Positions 17,179 through 24,961 of a stretch of 60,626 nucleotides of DNA are shown here, piece by piece. The notes beneath the pieces are model-generated. The model ran no database searches, had not been told where the DNA came from, and saw only the letters and a program-made list of their open reading frames with translations. This DNA comes from Bacteroidota bacterium (GTDB taxonomy: Bacteria; Bacteroidota; Bacteroidia; Palsa-965). A program made the position numbers and the translations under genes. The stretch is from NCBI GenBank assembly GCA_013298545.1, contig JAAFIA010000020.1, positions 1 through 60,626 on the forward strand, written 5' to 3'. Position 1 is the first letter of the stretch, and every line of letters begins with the position of its first letter.

Positions 17179-17845
17179 AGCCTGTATGTACTTCATAATT
17201 TTTCAACACATTTTGTAACCAATGTCCGTTTGTATGTCGAGTTTGCGGATATTGGTAACGTGTTTCATTAAGTGCAGAAAGAAACTCTTCCAATGAATTG
17301 AACGATTTAAATTTAGAGCGTTCCGAATACCAAATACCTGGTCGGATATTGTAAATTACACTTTTCTTTTCTTGAACTTTCAGTGGATAAGTTCCGCTTG
17401 GACAAGCTAATTCCCAAATCTTTTTAATCCAAACATCTTTGATAGTCAGTTCGCTACCTTTCATTTGATAAGCAAAAATAAGATAGTCAGAATTTAAGCG
17501 ATAAGCCGAAGTCAGCAAAGAATTGCAGTAAGAGTCGAAGTTGGCAAGGTCAAAACCCGGACCTCTGTCCCAATCAAAAGACTTTACTTCAAGAAGACCT
17601 AATTTTTTGTTGTGTTTATCAAGATAAAAGTCAGGAAATACTTGAGAGTTGGGGTTTTCTTCAAACTCAACGGTTTCTTTCACCAACCACGCCTTCAGCC
17701 ATTCTTGCAAAAGGTTTCCAACGGTGTCCTTAGTTTCAATAGAAATTGTCATGTCTTTGAGCGTAAAATTGATAATTCCTTTTTCTCCGATAATCTTGTA
17801 TTCGTTTACCAATTTGTTGTGTAGCTCTTGTCCCGATAATTTCAT
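17159..17845 (-). CDS. NgoBV-like type II restriction endonuclease
   Basis: 228 residues, cytosolic, predicted to cut unmodified DNA. A PD-(D/E)xK nuclease core is visible as PDFYLD at residues 71-76 and LLEVKSFD at 84-91 (Asp72, Glu86, Lys88). The N-terminal part (KDTVGNLLQEWLKAWLV, residues 39-55) resembles my recollection of the RE_NgoBV family, whose founder recognises GGNNCC and pairs with a C5 methyltransferase. The family call and site specificity are therefore tentative. It is convergent with the methyltransferase, with the stop codon inside the 3' end of that gene; the layout may keep nuclease expression separate from methylation. Confidence 0.78.
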   Translation of the reverse strand: MKLSGQELHNKLVNEYKIIGEKGIINFTLKDMTISIETKDTVGNLLQEWLKAWLVKETVEFEENPNSQVFPDFYLDKHNKKLGLLEVKSFDWDRGPGFDLANFDSYCNSLLTSAYRLNSDYLIFAYQMKGSELTIKDVWIKKIWELACPSGTYPLKVQEKKSVIYNIRPGIWYSERSKFKSFNSLEEFLSALNETRYQYPQTRHTNGHWLQNVLKNYEVHTGSKLQVR

Positions 17846-17956
17846 TCTGTCAGTTTGTTAAATTTTGTTTGAAGGTATCAATTTTTTTTCCGATGCTCAG
17901 TCTTAGCGTGTGGTCAGTTAATATGGCAGGTATCGATAGGAACATGCACTTGTAGA

Positions 17957-19045
17957 TCACTTTTTCTTTGGTGCTAAATGTTCTTGATCTTTCATCACCG
18001 CTTCATTCTTATTCGCCAATTGTCCACAAGCGGCATCAATGTCTTTTCCACGGCTGCGGCGGATGTTGACAATCACGCCGTTTTCTTCCAAAATATTTTT
18101 AAACACCTCTAAGCGTTCAGGATATGTTTGTTTAAACTCGCCATCGTCGATTGGGTTGTACTCGATGATATTGACTTTTGCCGTAACGCGTTGACAATAA
18201 TCGGCAAGTTCTTGTGCATCTTCGGGCGAGTCGTTGAAATTGCGGAAGACAATAAATTCAAATGTTACACGCGTTCCGGTTTTATCGTAAAAATAATTGA
18301 TCGCATCGGCAAGCGCATCCAACGTGTTTTGTTCGTTGATGGGCATGATGTGGTTGCGTTTCGCATCATTGGCCGCATGCAGCGAAAGGGCCAAATTAAA
18401 TTTTACTTGATCGTCGCCCAATTTTTGAATCATCTTCGCTATGCCTGCCGTTGAAACTGTGATGCGTTGTGGCGACATGCCCAAGCCATCGGGCGAGGTA
18501 ATGCGGTTGATGGACTCGAGCGTACTTTTATAATTGAGCAAGGGTTCGCCCATGCCCATATACACAATGTTGGTAAGCGGTTGGTTGTATTGCGCAAGTG
18601 CCTGATCGCGGATGAGGACTACTTGATCGTAAATTTCTTCGGCATCTAAATTGCGTAAACGGGCAAGTTTTCCGGTGGCGCAAAATTTACACGTCAAACT
18701 ACATCCAACTTGCGACGAAATACAGGCCGTCATGCGTGTATCGGTCGGAATCAATACACCTTCTACAATATGGCCGTCGTGAAGTTTGAACGCCGATTTG
18801 ATGGTTCTGTCTTTGCTGATCTGGCACGAATCGACCTGAACGGCATGAAACGTAAAATGATTGGCAAGCAACTCGCGCGTGGCTTTCGAGAGGTTGCTCA
18901 TTTCATCGAACGAGCGGGCCGATTTTTGCCAAAGCCATTCCTGCACCTGTTTGGCGCGGAACGATTTTTCGCCATTGGCTTCAAGAAATTTTTTGATTTC
19001 GTCGTTGCTTAGGCTTCGGATGCTCGGTTTGCTGGCGCTGGTCAT
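17957..19045 (-). CDS. rlmN: Dual-specificity RNA methyltransferase RlmN
   Basis: Radical-SAM enzyme that methylates C2 of A2503 in 23S rRNA and of A37 in some tRNAs. 362 residues. The cluster-binding CSLTCKFCATG is near residues 113-123 (CxxxCxxC), GMGEPLLNY near 172, and the C-terminal RRSRGKDIDAACGQL carries the second catalytic Cys. Start taken at ATG 19045; a longer in-frame reading adds 29 basic residues that overlap the upstream ABC gene. It sits 17 bp downstream of the ABC ATPase and is probably the last gene of that operon. Confidence 0.96.
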   Translation of the reverse strand: MTSASKPSIRSLSNDEIKKFLEANGEKSFRAKQVQEWLWQKSARSFDEMSNLSKATRELLANHFTFHAVQVDSCQISKDRTIKSAFKLHDGHIVEGVLIPTDTRMTACISSQVGCSLTCKFCATGKLARLRNLDAEEIYDQVVLIRDQALAQYNQPLTNIVYMGMGEPLLNYKSTLESINRITSPDGLGMSPQRITVSTAGIAKMIQKLGDDQVKFNLALSLHAANDAKRNHIMPINEQNTLDALADAINYFYDKTGTRVTFEFIVFRNFNDSPEDAQELADYCQRVTAKVNIIEYNPIDDGEFKQTYPERLEVFKNILEENGVIVNIRRSRGKDIDAACGQLANKNEAVMKDQEHLAPKKK

Positions 19046-19062
19046 GCCACAAAGGTACGCGG

Positions 19063-19863
19063 TTAAAGTTTGCTTTTTACGCTTTCGATCAAATCGCGGA
19101 ATGCGGCTTCTTTTTTCACATTGGGATTCCAAGCAAAACCGAGTTTCATGAGATCCACTTCTTCAGTAATGGTTGCGCCTTCTTTCCCCTCTTGTGCAGC
19201 CATGATCCATGCCGTATCGGAAATCGATAGCGTGGTTTCAATGTCGTGGCTCACAATGATGAGTGTATTGTGTTCGTGTAACGTCGAAATTTTCAGCAAC
19301 AAATCTTTTACGCGATCAATCATCAATGCATCCAATCCAGAGAATGGTTCGTCAAGCAAAATAAATTTATTGCCCGTAAGCACTTGCTGAATGATGCTGA
19401 CGCGTTGGCGTTGACCGCCGGAAAGTTGCATCGGGTATTTTTTCAAGTGATCTAATAAATCAAAGTGGCCCGCATATTCCTTGATTACACTTTCCTTTTC
19501 CTTGTCGGTCATTTCTTTCCCGCAATGGTCTAAACCAATTTTCAAATTGGCTTCAATGGTGCGGTGATTGAAGAGGATGTAGTTTTGGTGTACGATACCG
19601 ACTTCGCCCGATTTTACGGGATGCAAATCTTCGCCTAATAAAATTTTTCCGGTAGTGGGTTGCAGTAAGCCGGAAAGAATTTTAAAGAGTTGTGTTTTAC
19701 CAATGCCACTTCGGCCTATCAAGGAAACAACTTGCCCTTGATTATGTCCTTCGCGAACAATGTTATGAATCTGGAAATTGATGTCGCGCAGAATCAATTT
19801 ATCAAAACGCAAGCTGATGTTTTCTGCTTGAAGTAAAACTTCTTGACGGGTGAAATTGCTCAT
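19063..19863 (-). CDS. ABC transporter ATPase (NitT/TauT-type) of the SBP-OmpA operon
   Basis: 266 residues, inner-membrane peripheral ATPase. Walker A GRSGIGKTQ near residue 49, a VGIVHQNY Q-loop near 90, signature LSGGQRQR near 147, Walker B FILLDEP near 168, and H-loop VSHD near 207. A Lys/Ala-rich C-terminal extension follows. Note GRSGIGKTQ in place of the common GxSGxGKST: the usual Ser/Thr after GKT is Gln, so nucleotide binding may be altered slightly. It overlaps the permease by 4 bp. With the permease and the SBP-OmpA protein it should form one complex; the substrate is not known. Confidence 0.9.
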   Translation of the reverse strand: MSNFTRQEVLLQAENISLRFDKLILRDINFQIHNIVREGHNQGQVVSLIGRSGIGKTQLFKILSGLLQPTTGKILLGEDLHPVKSGEVGIVHQNYILFNHRTIEANLKIGLDHCGKEMTDKEKESVIKEYAGHFDLLDHLKKYPMQLSGGQRQRVSIIQQVLTGNKFILLDEPFSGLDALMIDRVKDLLLKISTLHEHNTLIIVSHDIETTLSISDTAWIMAAQEGKEGATITEEVDLMKLGFAWNPNVKKEAAFRDLIESVKSKL

Positions 19864-20645
19864 CGGATAGACTGAAGTTTAGCGTAAGGAAATAACCAAA
19901 TGCGCATTTTGCCAAGGAGAAAATCGCACAAAACACCAACGATAAAAATGATGATGAGTACAGCAAACACGCCGCTCAAATCAATGTATTTGTTGTACTT
20001 GATGAGTTGTGTACCCAAACCGCCTTCCGACATGCTTTGCGCTTCAACGGCAGTAATCATCATCCATGCAATCGCAAAGTTCTGACGCATGACATCAAAC
20101 GCCTGATCGAGTCGGCCACGAATAACCACTTCGAGTAGTGTTTGCCAATTGTTCATGCGCAATGTTTTACACAATTCAATTTCTTGGCGGCTGATGCCAT
20201 CAATCACACTCAAAAGTGAGGTAAGGAAAAATGGAACAATACCAAAAATGAGCAAGTAGATTTTCAGAGCGTGGCCGTCGCTACTCAAGAGTGTGAATAA
20301 GAAAATCAATCCGGTAAGCGTGAGGTAACGGCACTTGACCACAAATTCAACAAGGGGGCGAAAGAACGGGATCAAGGATAAATACGCGAGCACCAACGCA
20401 ATGGCAATGGAAATAAACATGCCTTGCGCAATGAGGCTGACGCTGGCAATAAAATCGTCGTAAAATTCGCTACTGCCCAAAATGCTCATCATTTTCTGAA
20501 ACACTTTTGTCGGCGTAGGAATGAGTGCACCGCAAGTAAGTTGCCAAACAACCAAGGCAATGATTACTTGCACCACAATAAGCAGCAAAATGGATCTGCT
20601 TTTGAGGATTGCAAACGGTTCGAAAAATTGTTTGAGTTGATTCAT
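19860..20645 (-). CDS. ABC transporter permease of the SBP-OmpA operon
   Basis: 261 residues with about six membrane segments. The first is ILLLIVVQVIIALVVWQL, and a segment near residue 110 is YLTLTGLIFLFTLL. The binding-protein-dependent permease loop that contacts the ATPase is near residues 150-180 (ELCKTLRMNNWQTLLEVVIRG). The layout resembles SsuC/TauC-type permeases. The ATG at 20645 lies only 9 bp downstream of an intrinsic terminator that separates this gene from the SBP-OmpA gene, so transporter expression may depend on read-through. Acts in the inner membrane. Confidence 0.88.
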   Translation of the reverse strand: MNQLKQFFEPFAILKSRSILLLIVVQVIIALVVWQLTCGALIPTPTKVFQKMMSILGSSEFYDDFIASVSLIAQGMFISIAIALVLAYLSLIPFFRPLVEFVVKCRYLTLTGLIFLFTLLSSDGHALKIYLLIFGIVPFFLTSLLSVIDGISRQEIELCKTLRMNNWQTLLEVVIRGRLDQAFDVMRQNFAIAWMMITAVEAQSMSEGGLGTQLIKYNKYIDLSGVFAVLIIIFIVGVLCDFLLGKMRIWLFPYAKLQSIR

Positions 20646-20653
20646 AGGTGGTA

Positions 20654-20684
20654 TAAAAAAACGGGTGAGCCAAACTCACCCGTT
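20654..20684 (-). terminator. Intra-operon terminator between SBP-OmpA and permease
   Basis: Perfect 10-bp stem: aacgggtgag (20660-20669) pairs with ctcacccgtt (20675-20684), loop of 5 nt. On the minus strand it is followed by a run of seven T. It lies 17 bp after the SBP-OmpA stop and 9 bp before the permease ATG. Confidence 0.85.
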
Positions 20685-20700
20685 ATACTTAACATTTCAA

Positions 20701-22461
20701 TTACTCGCCAAGCACAATTTGAACGCGGCGATTTTGCGCTTTACCTTCAGTGGTTTTGTTATCGGCAATGGGTCTGTTTTGTCCAAATCCTTTTGCTTCA
20801 ATACGTGTTGCAGGAATGCCTTTGCCAATCAGGTAATTTTTAACCGCTTCGGCGCGTTGCTGCGAAAGGGTTTGATTGGCATCTGCATTACCTGTATTAT
20901 CGGTGTGTCCTTGAACACCAATTTTCAATCCTTCGGCAACCATAGCACTTTTTAAAATCTCGTCAATGGTCGCATACGATTCGGCCTTGATGGTAGCACT
21001 TCCGGTTTCAAATTGAATTTGAACCGATTTGGAAGAAACCTCGTTGGTGATTTCGTTTGCATATTCAATCTTCAAGGCTTCGCCCGTCATGAGTTCTGGA
21101 TGATTGACGATAACCGATTGCAAGAATGATTTATCCACGACCTTACTGTATTCCGGGTATTTAGCCATAATCTCAGGATACATTTTTGCAAGAATATCGC
21201 CGAATGAGCCATATACAATTTTGTACCGATCGATGCCATCTTTTCCTAAGCCAAACATGCCCGCAGCGTCTTGCAAGTTGAATGCCATAGAACCACCAAG
21301 GGGTACATTGAGTCCTTGCATGTCTTTTTCTTCTGAACCATTGTAGTAGTTCAACCAGTAATCGGCAGATTGTTCGTTATAGACTTTGGCCGAAACTTTA
21401 GCAGCAAACATTTTCGCTTCGTTGAATGAACGCACTTGGTCGCCCGCTTGTCCAAGACCCATGATGAGGTTTTCAATATCGGTGCGGTGATCGTTAGCAA
21501 ACTTGCGGATGGTGATGGTAATGTTTGGCATTTGTGTCGAATATTCTTTGGTAGAAGCAATACTTACCAAACCACCTTTTTGTTTTGCAACGTTTACGTC
21601 GCCAGGTGTCCAAGTAGCTACACCATCAACACCAACTGTTGTGTCGCGGCCAGTAGTCTTTCCGTTCTCTACAATTTTACGTTGCTCTTTAAATCCGGTG
21701 ATGTATTTGTTTCCGGCATCCAAAAAATCGTTTGCAGCCATCAAATTGATCGCGTCTTTGTCGTATGTTTTTTCGTCGGGATTTACTTTCAAGCCGTTGT
21801 CGCCAGCCCATTTGAGCAAGATGTTCATATCGCCGTCGCGCAATACGCAAGAGACCGTTTTACCAATTGCATTTTTTGGATTTTTCTTCCAATCAACTGG
21901 CCCCATCAATTTATCTTCTCCATACGATTTGCCCATGGCATAAAAAGCAACCGGTTGATATTCTGGTCCGAGTGGTTCCAATTCTTTGACAAGCGAATTG
22001 AAGAAGAACGGCATACCGTCGCCCATGTATGAACAAAACACACCGGGCGTGTTCGGATTGTTCTTATAATCTTGCGCAAATTTCACGAGCGAAGCCATAC
22101 TCTTAAAACAATCGTCTTGGCGCGAGATAGATACTTGCAGTTTTGCTTTATCGAGCAAAGAACCTTTGGTTGTTACTGGTCCGCCGTTTGCATACATCAA
22201 CGGGAACTGGCTATTCCAAGCCATAACCAACCATTCAATTTTTGTTCCGCCATTGACAGATTGCTCGTCAGCTGGAAGCGCAAACAGTGTCGCATTTCCT
22301 TTGAGCGATGCTTCGGGCGCATCGGGCAATGCAATTTTATCGACAACGGTAGATTGTTTTACTTCTTGTGGACGTTTGTCCCACCAAAGAAATTTTCCAG
22401 CAGCCAAACCACCGAGAACAAGACCGATAATTAATACTTTTCCTGAAGTTTTAAGTTTCAT
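20701..22461 (-). CDS. Solute-binding protein fused to OmpA peptidoglycan-binding domain
   Basis: 586 residues. An N-terminal membrane segment (VLIIGLVLGGLAAGKFLWW, residues 9-27) without a clear cleavage site suggests an inner-membrane anchor. A linker leads to a periplasmic NitT/TauT- or phosphate-type solute-binding domain (about residues 70-440; KIEWLVMAWNSQFPLMY at the start). The C-terminal OmpA domain (480-586) has the diagnostic GHTDNTGNADANQTLSQQRA, with the Asp and Arg that hold diaminopimelate. The protein would thus be anchored in the inner membrane and in the cell wall at once. Neighbours are a PspA-like membrane protein upstream and the ABC permease and ATPase downstream. I recall similar proteins annotated as phosphate ABC substrate-binding/OmpA proteins near tellurite/toxic-anion resistance genes. 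Confidence 0.88.
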   Translation of the reverse strand: MKLKTSGKVLIIGLVLGGLAAGKFLWWDKRPQEVKQSTVVDKIALPDAPEASLKGNATLFALPADEQSVNGGTKIEWLVMAWNSQFPLMYANGGPVTTKGSLLDKAKLQVSISRQDDCFKSMASLVKFAQDYKNNPNTPGVFCSYMGDGMPFFFNSLVKELEPLGPEYQPVAFYAMGKSYGEDKLMGPVDWKKNPKNAIGKTVSCVLRDGDMNILLKWAGDNGLKVNPDEKTYDKDAINLMAANDFLDAGNKYITGFKEQRKIVENGKTTGRDTTVGVDGVATWTPGDVNVAKQKGGLVSIASTKEYSTQMPNITITIRKFANDHRTDIENLIMGLGQAGDQVRSFNEAKMFAAKVSAKVYNEQSADYWLNYYNGSEEKDMQGLNVPLGGSMAFNLQDAAGMFGLGKDGIDRYKIVYGSFGDILAKMYPEIMAKYPEYSKVVDKSFLQSVIVNHPELMTGEALKIEYANEITNEVSSKSVQIQFETGSATIKAESYATIDEILKSAMVAEGLKIGVQGHTDNTGNADANQTLSQQRAEAVKNYLIGKGIPATRIEAKGFGQNRPIADNKTTEGKAQNRRVQIVLGE

Positions 22462-22582
22462 TGTATGTGGTAATAAAGTTTAAAAACTGTTGTGTTTAAA
22501 AGCAAAACACTTCATCCTGAAGTTTCTGCAAGGGTAACAAAACGGCCTACATCTTGACTTTTTTTTATGGTGTTCGACTAAA

Positions 22583-23578
22583 TTAGTCTAATAGATTGGT
22601 GTATTGATTGGTATTGACTTGTCCGGGTTGTGTTGGTGTTTCGCTCGGACGGTATGCGTTGTTTGATGAATTTAATTTCAATTCGGTATCGGGATTGAAA
22701 TTATCGAGCATTTTCAAACCTTCTTTTTCATAGGTTGCATTATCCAAGTCGATGGAACGCATAAAGTCGGATGAATAACTGATCGCTTTTTTGATGTTAG
22801 CGAGTTTCGCAGCAATATCTTCTTTAAGGTGTTCCATAGATTGCTCAACCATGAGTTTTTTCTCTGGATCGCCTTCAAAAATTTTGAGTGCCGAACTGAG
22901 TGCTTTATTTCCTGAATTGACGGATTTGTACAAATCTTTTTTCAGTTCGAGTTCGTTCTTTGCGTCTTCAATTAAGTACGCGCTGTTTTTATGCACCTTG
23001 GTCAAATAATCGCCAATGCGGGCGAGGCTGTCGCGGATGGGCGAAAGTTGTTTGACGTATTCTTCTAAACGAGCAACTTGACGGGTAGCATTGCCAAGTT
23101 CGGGGAGCATATTATTTTCTTTTGCCGCTTGCGCACGACTAAGTAACTGATTCTTTTCTTTTTCTTTCTCCACGAGTTTCATGTTGAGCTTTTCTTTTTG
23201 CGCATCAACATCGACCGATTGTTCGTACAGTTTTTGGCGTTGCTTTTCCATGTCCTGAATATAATCTTCGGCAATGATGAACGGATCGAGTTCAATCACT
23301 AAGCCGACGAGTTTTTTCATCAGGATTTCGTAGAGGTAATAAAAACTCAGGCGCAATTTTCGGTGCGTGATGCAATAGAGGAAAATACCCAGACATGCGA
23401 GGGCGATACCAAAATTGACGGTGTTCCAAACAATTTGTGTGAGGATTGGAACCACAAAATAGGCGATTGCTAATAAAATGCCAATACCAGCAATAACACC
23501 GAATTTGCCTCCGGGTCTGTTCCAGTAAGATTTCAGTTTTTGTTCCGCATTGCCTGTCGGAAAAGGATTTGTGTTCAT
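22583..23578 (-). CDS. Membrane-anchored coiled-coil (PspA-like) protein
   Basis: 331 residues. Two N-terminal membrane segments (about 26-48, GVIAGIGILLAIAYFVVPIL; and 52-72, NFGIALACLGIFLYCI), then a long charged coiled coil (about 105-290; DYIQDMEKQRQKLYEQS, KLNMKLVEKEKEKNQLL), ending in a Pro/Thr/Gln-rich tail. The order of the coiled coil, with paired helices and a LARIGDYLTKVHKN break, recalls PspA/Vipp1 phage-shock proteins, but this is a structural impression, not a motif match. Homologues are sometimes labelled microtubule-binding on coiled-coil grounds alone. It lies 20 bp after the 224-residue coiled-coil gene and 121 bp before the SBP-OmpA gene. Confidence 0.75.
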   Translation of the reverse strand: MNTNPFPTGNAEQKLKSYWNRPGGKFGVIAGIGILLAIAYFVVPILTQIVWNTVNFGIALACLGIFLYCITHRKLRLSFYYLYEILMKKLVGLVIELDPFIIAEDYIQDMEKQRQKLYEQSVDVDAQKEKLNMKLVEKEKEKNQLLSRAQAAKENNMLPELGNATRQVARLEEYVKQLSPIRDSLARIGDYLTKVHKNSAYLIEDAKNELELKKDLYKSVNSGNKALSSALKIFEGDPEKKLMVEQSMEHLKEDIAAKLANIKKAISYSSDFMRSIDLDNATYEKEGLKMLDNFNPDTELKLNSSNNAYRPSETPTQPGQVNTNQYTNLLD

Positions 23579-23598
23579 CAGATAAGAAGTGTAGAGGA

Positions 23599-24273
23599 TT
23601 AAAGCGTCGCGTTAATTTTCTGAACGTCGGTATCGAGTTTGTTCAACATGGCATCGCAAGCCACTTTATAGCCGCCGGAGTTTGTGTTGATTCGAACTTG
23701 TTCTTGTGCGATTTCACCTTTTAGTTTACCAATTTGCAACTGGAAGTCGGTAATTTCTTTGGTAAGCTTTTGAATCATTTCAGAATGTGCAGCAATACGT
23801 TTTTCGAGATCCGACACCCCACGCTCACGCGCCTGAATTTCGGAACTCATTTTTTGCGCCACAGCAGCATCAAACTGCGCTTTGTCTTTTTCGACAAGGG
23901 TGCGGTAATGTGCAGCACTTTCGATCAGGCGTTGTTTGGTCATGCCCTGAATACTGAGCGAAGCAAATACGGCTGAGATTCGAGCTTTTTCGTCTGGAAT
24001 ATGTGCTTCGAGCGTTTCCATCATTTTGAAAAACTCAAAATAATCCGGCCCAGGCATATTTGATTGCTCAAACAAGCGATCGAAATGCGCTTCGAATTTA
24101 TCGAGTTCTTCGCGTGAGATCGAAGTCGAAATAGAGGTTGCCGGACTAGGCGTATTGCCGGTATTCGAGAGTTGAGGAACAGGTGAGTTGTTACCTGCCG
24201 TCTGATTCGACGTTTGTGAGGATTCGTCAAATTCGACGAATATCCCGAGTGCCTTCTTGAAGAAGCTGGCCAT
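23599..24273 (-). CDS. Cytosolic coiled-coil protein, first gene of the SBP-OmpA operon
   Basis: 224 residues from ATG 24273, 20 nt after a -7 box. No signal or membrane segment. Residues 1-14 (MASFFKKALGIFVE) form an amphipathic helix of the kind that binds membranes peripherally; then comes a Ser/Thr/Pro/Asn-rich linker (15-50), a helical part (EELDKFEAHFDRLFEQ), and a coiled coil at about 130-200 (KRIAAHSEMIQKLTKEITDF). It probably works with the membrane-anchored coiled-coil protein encoded 20 bp downstream. The family was not recognised. An N-terminally longer reading would pass through the promoter and is rejected. Confidence 0.72.
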   Translation of the reverse strand: MASFFKKALGIFVEFDESSQTSNQTAGNNSPVPQLSNTGNTPSPATSISTSISREELDKFEAHFDRLFEQSNMPGPDYFEFFKMMETLEAHIPDEKARISAVFASLSIQGMTKQRLIESAAHYRTLVEKDKAQFDAAVAQKMSSEIQARERGVSDLEKRIAAHSEMIQKLTKEITDFQLQIGKLKGEIAQEQVRINTNSGGYKVACDAMLNKLDTDVQKINATL

Positions 24274-24293
24274 AGGATTTGCTTTTGTGTGAG

Positions 24294-24301
24294 CAAAGAT
24301 A
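24294..24301 (-). promoter_or_regulatory. -7 box TATCTTTG for the SBP-OmpA operon
   Basis: Reads TATCTTTG on the minus strand, 20 nt before the ATG at 24273. No clear -33 element. It would drive the operon from 24273 down to the terminator at 20654 and, by read-through, the transporter and rlmN. Confidence 0.55.
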
Positions 24302-24414
24302 AATGATTTGGAAACACGAAGGCCCAAAAATCGGAAGAGGCATGTTCGATTTTCTTGGCGATTTAAGCGCAGTTTTTGTCTCCTTATTTTTCGCCAAATA
24401 CCTGCACAATCTTC

Positions 24415-24422
24415 TACCTTTG
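24415..24422 (+). promoter_or_regulatory. -7 box TACCTTTG
   Basis: Exact TAnnTTTG, 8 nt before the ATG at 24431, implying a leaderless or nearly leaderless mRNA. Confidence 0.55.
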
Positions 24423-24430
24423 TCCAACTT

Positions 24431-24961
24431 ATGGAAGATTGCATACACATTCGCCGTTCGCGCAAACGCAGCCTGATGATGCTGGCCTTGTTCGGTTTGT
24501 TTCAGGTCATTTCGGTGCTCTTACTTTTCAAACGCAATTTCGATGCGGGTTCGTGGGTGCTTGCAGGCGTTTTTGCCCTCTGCACCTTAGTTTTCTTAGT
24601 TCAGTTTATGGATAGCAAGCCACGTATTTCGCTGCGGCCAGATGGGATTGTTTCCGTTACGGCTCCCGAAACCGTTGTGCCTTGGGATATTATTGAAGAC
24701 AGCGAAGCCAAACGCATGGGCCGTAGCCAATACATTCTATTGCACACAACCGAAGATGACGAATGGTTTAAATCCATGAGTCAATCTGCGATGAAACTGA
24801 TGCAGAGCGCGGGGTCGCGCAAATATGTGTTTCATGCACACAACCTCGACCGCAGCGCAAACGAAATTGCCAATGTGATGCTCGAAATTGCTAAAATTCC
24901 AGCCGAAGACCGTGCTGCATTTCTTCGCGCCAAAAACGAATCTTGGCCTCCTGCACAATGA
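24431..24961 (+). CDS. STM3941-like membrane protein
   Basis: 176 residues. Short basic N-terminus (RRSRKRS), two close membrane segments (about 17-35, MLALFGLFQVISVLLLF; and 40-60, WVLAGVFALCTLVFLVQF), then a cytosolic beta-rich domain with PRISLRPDGIVSVTAPETVV and PWDIIEDSEAKRMGRSQYIL, and a final helix (EIANVMLEIAKIPAEDR). The pattern fits the STM3941 family of unknown function. The start is set by the ATG 8 nt after the -7 box. Its stop overlaps the amidohydrolase start by 4 bp, so the two are probably co-translated. Confidence 0.65.
   Translation: MEDCIHIRRSRKRSLMMLALFGLFQVISVLLLFKRNFDAGSWVLAGVFALCTLVFLVQFMDSKPRISLRPDGIVSVTAPETVVPWDIIEDSEAKRMGRSQYILLHTTEDDEWFKSMSQSAMKLMQSAGSRKYVFHAHNLDRSANEIANVMLEIAKIPAEDRAAFLRAKNESWPPAQ

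Noticed and set aside
17846-17956. Second copy of the 106-bp inverted-repeat element at the right end of the R-M cassette
   Set aside because: I looked for the arm sequences between the nuclease gene and rlmN and found none, so the right border of the transferred segment is undefined.
21436-22032. 198-residue plus-strand reading frame opposite the SBP-OmpA gene, and a similar 179-residue one at 3951-4490 opposite dnaG
   Set aside because: Both are shadows of well-supported genes, with no promoter and no recognisable domains.
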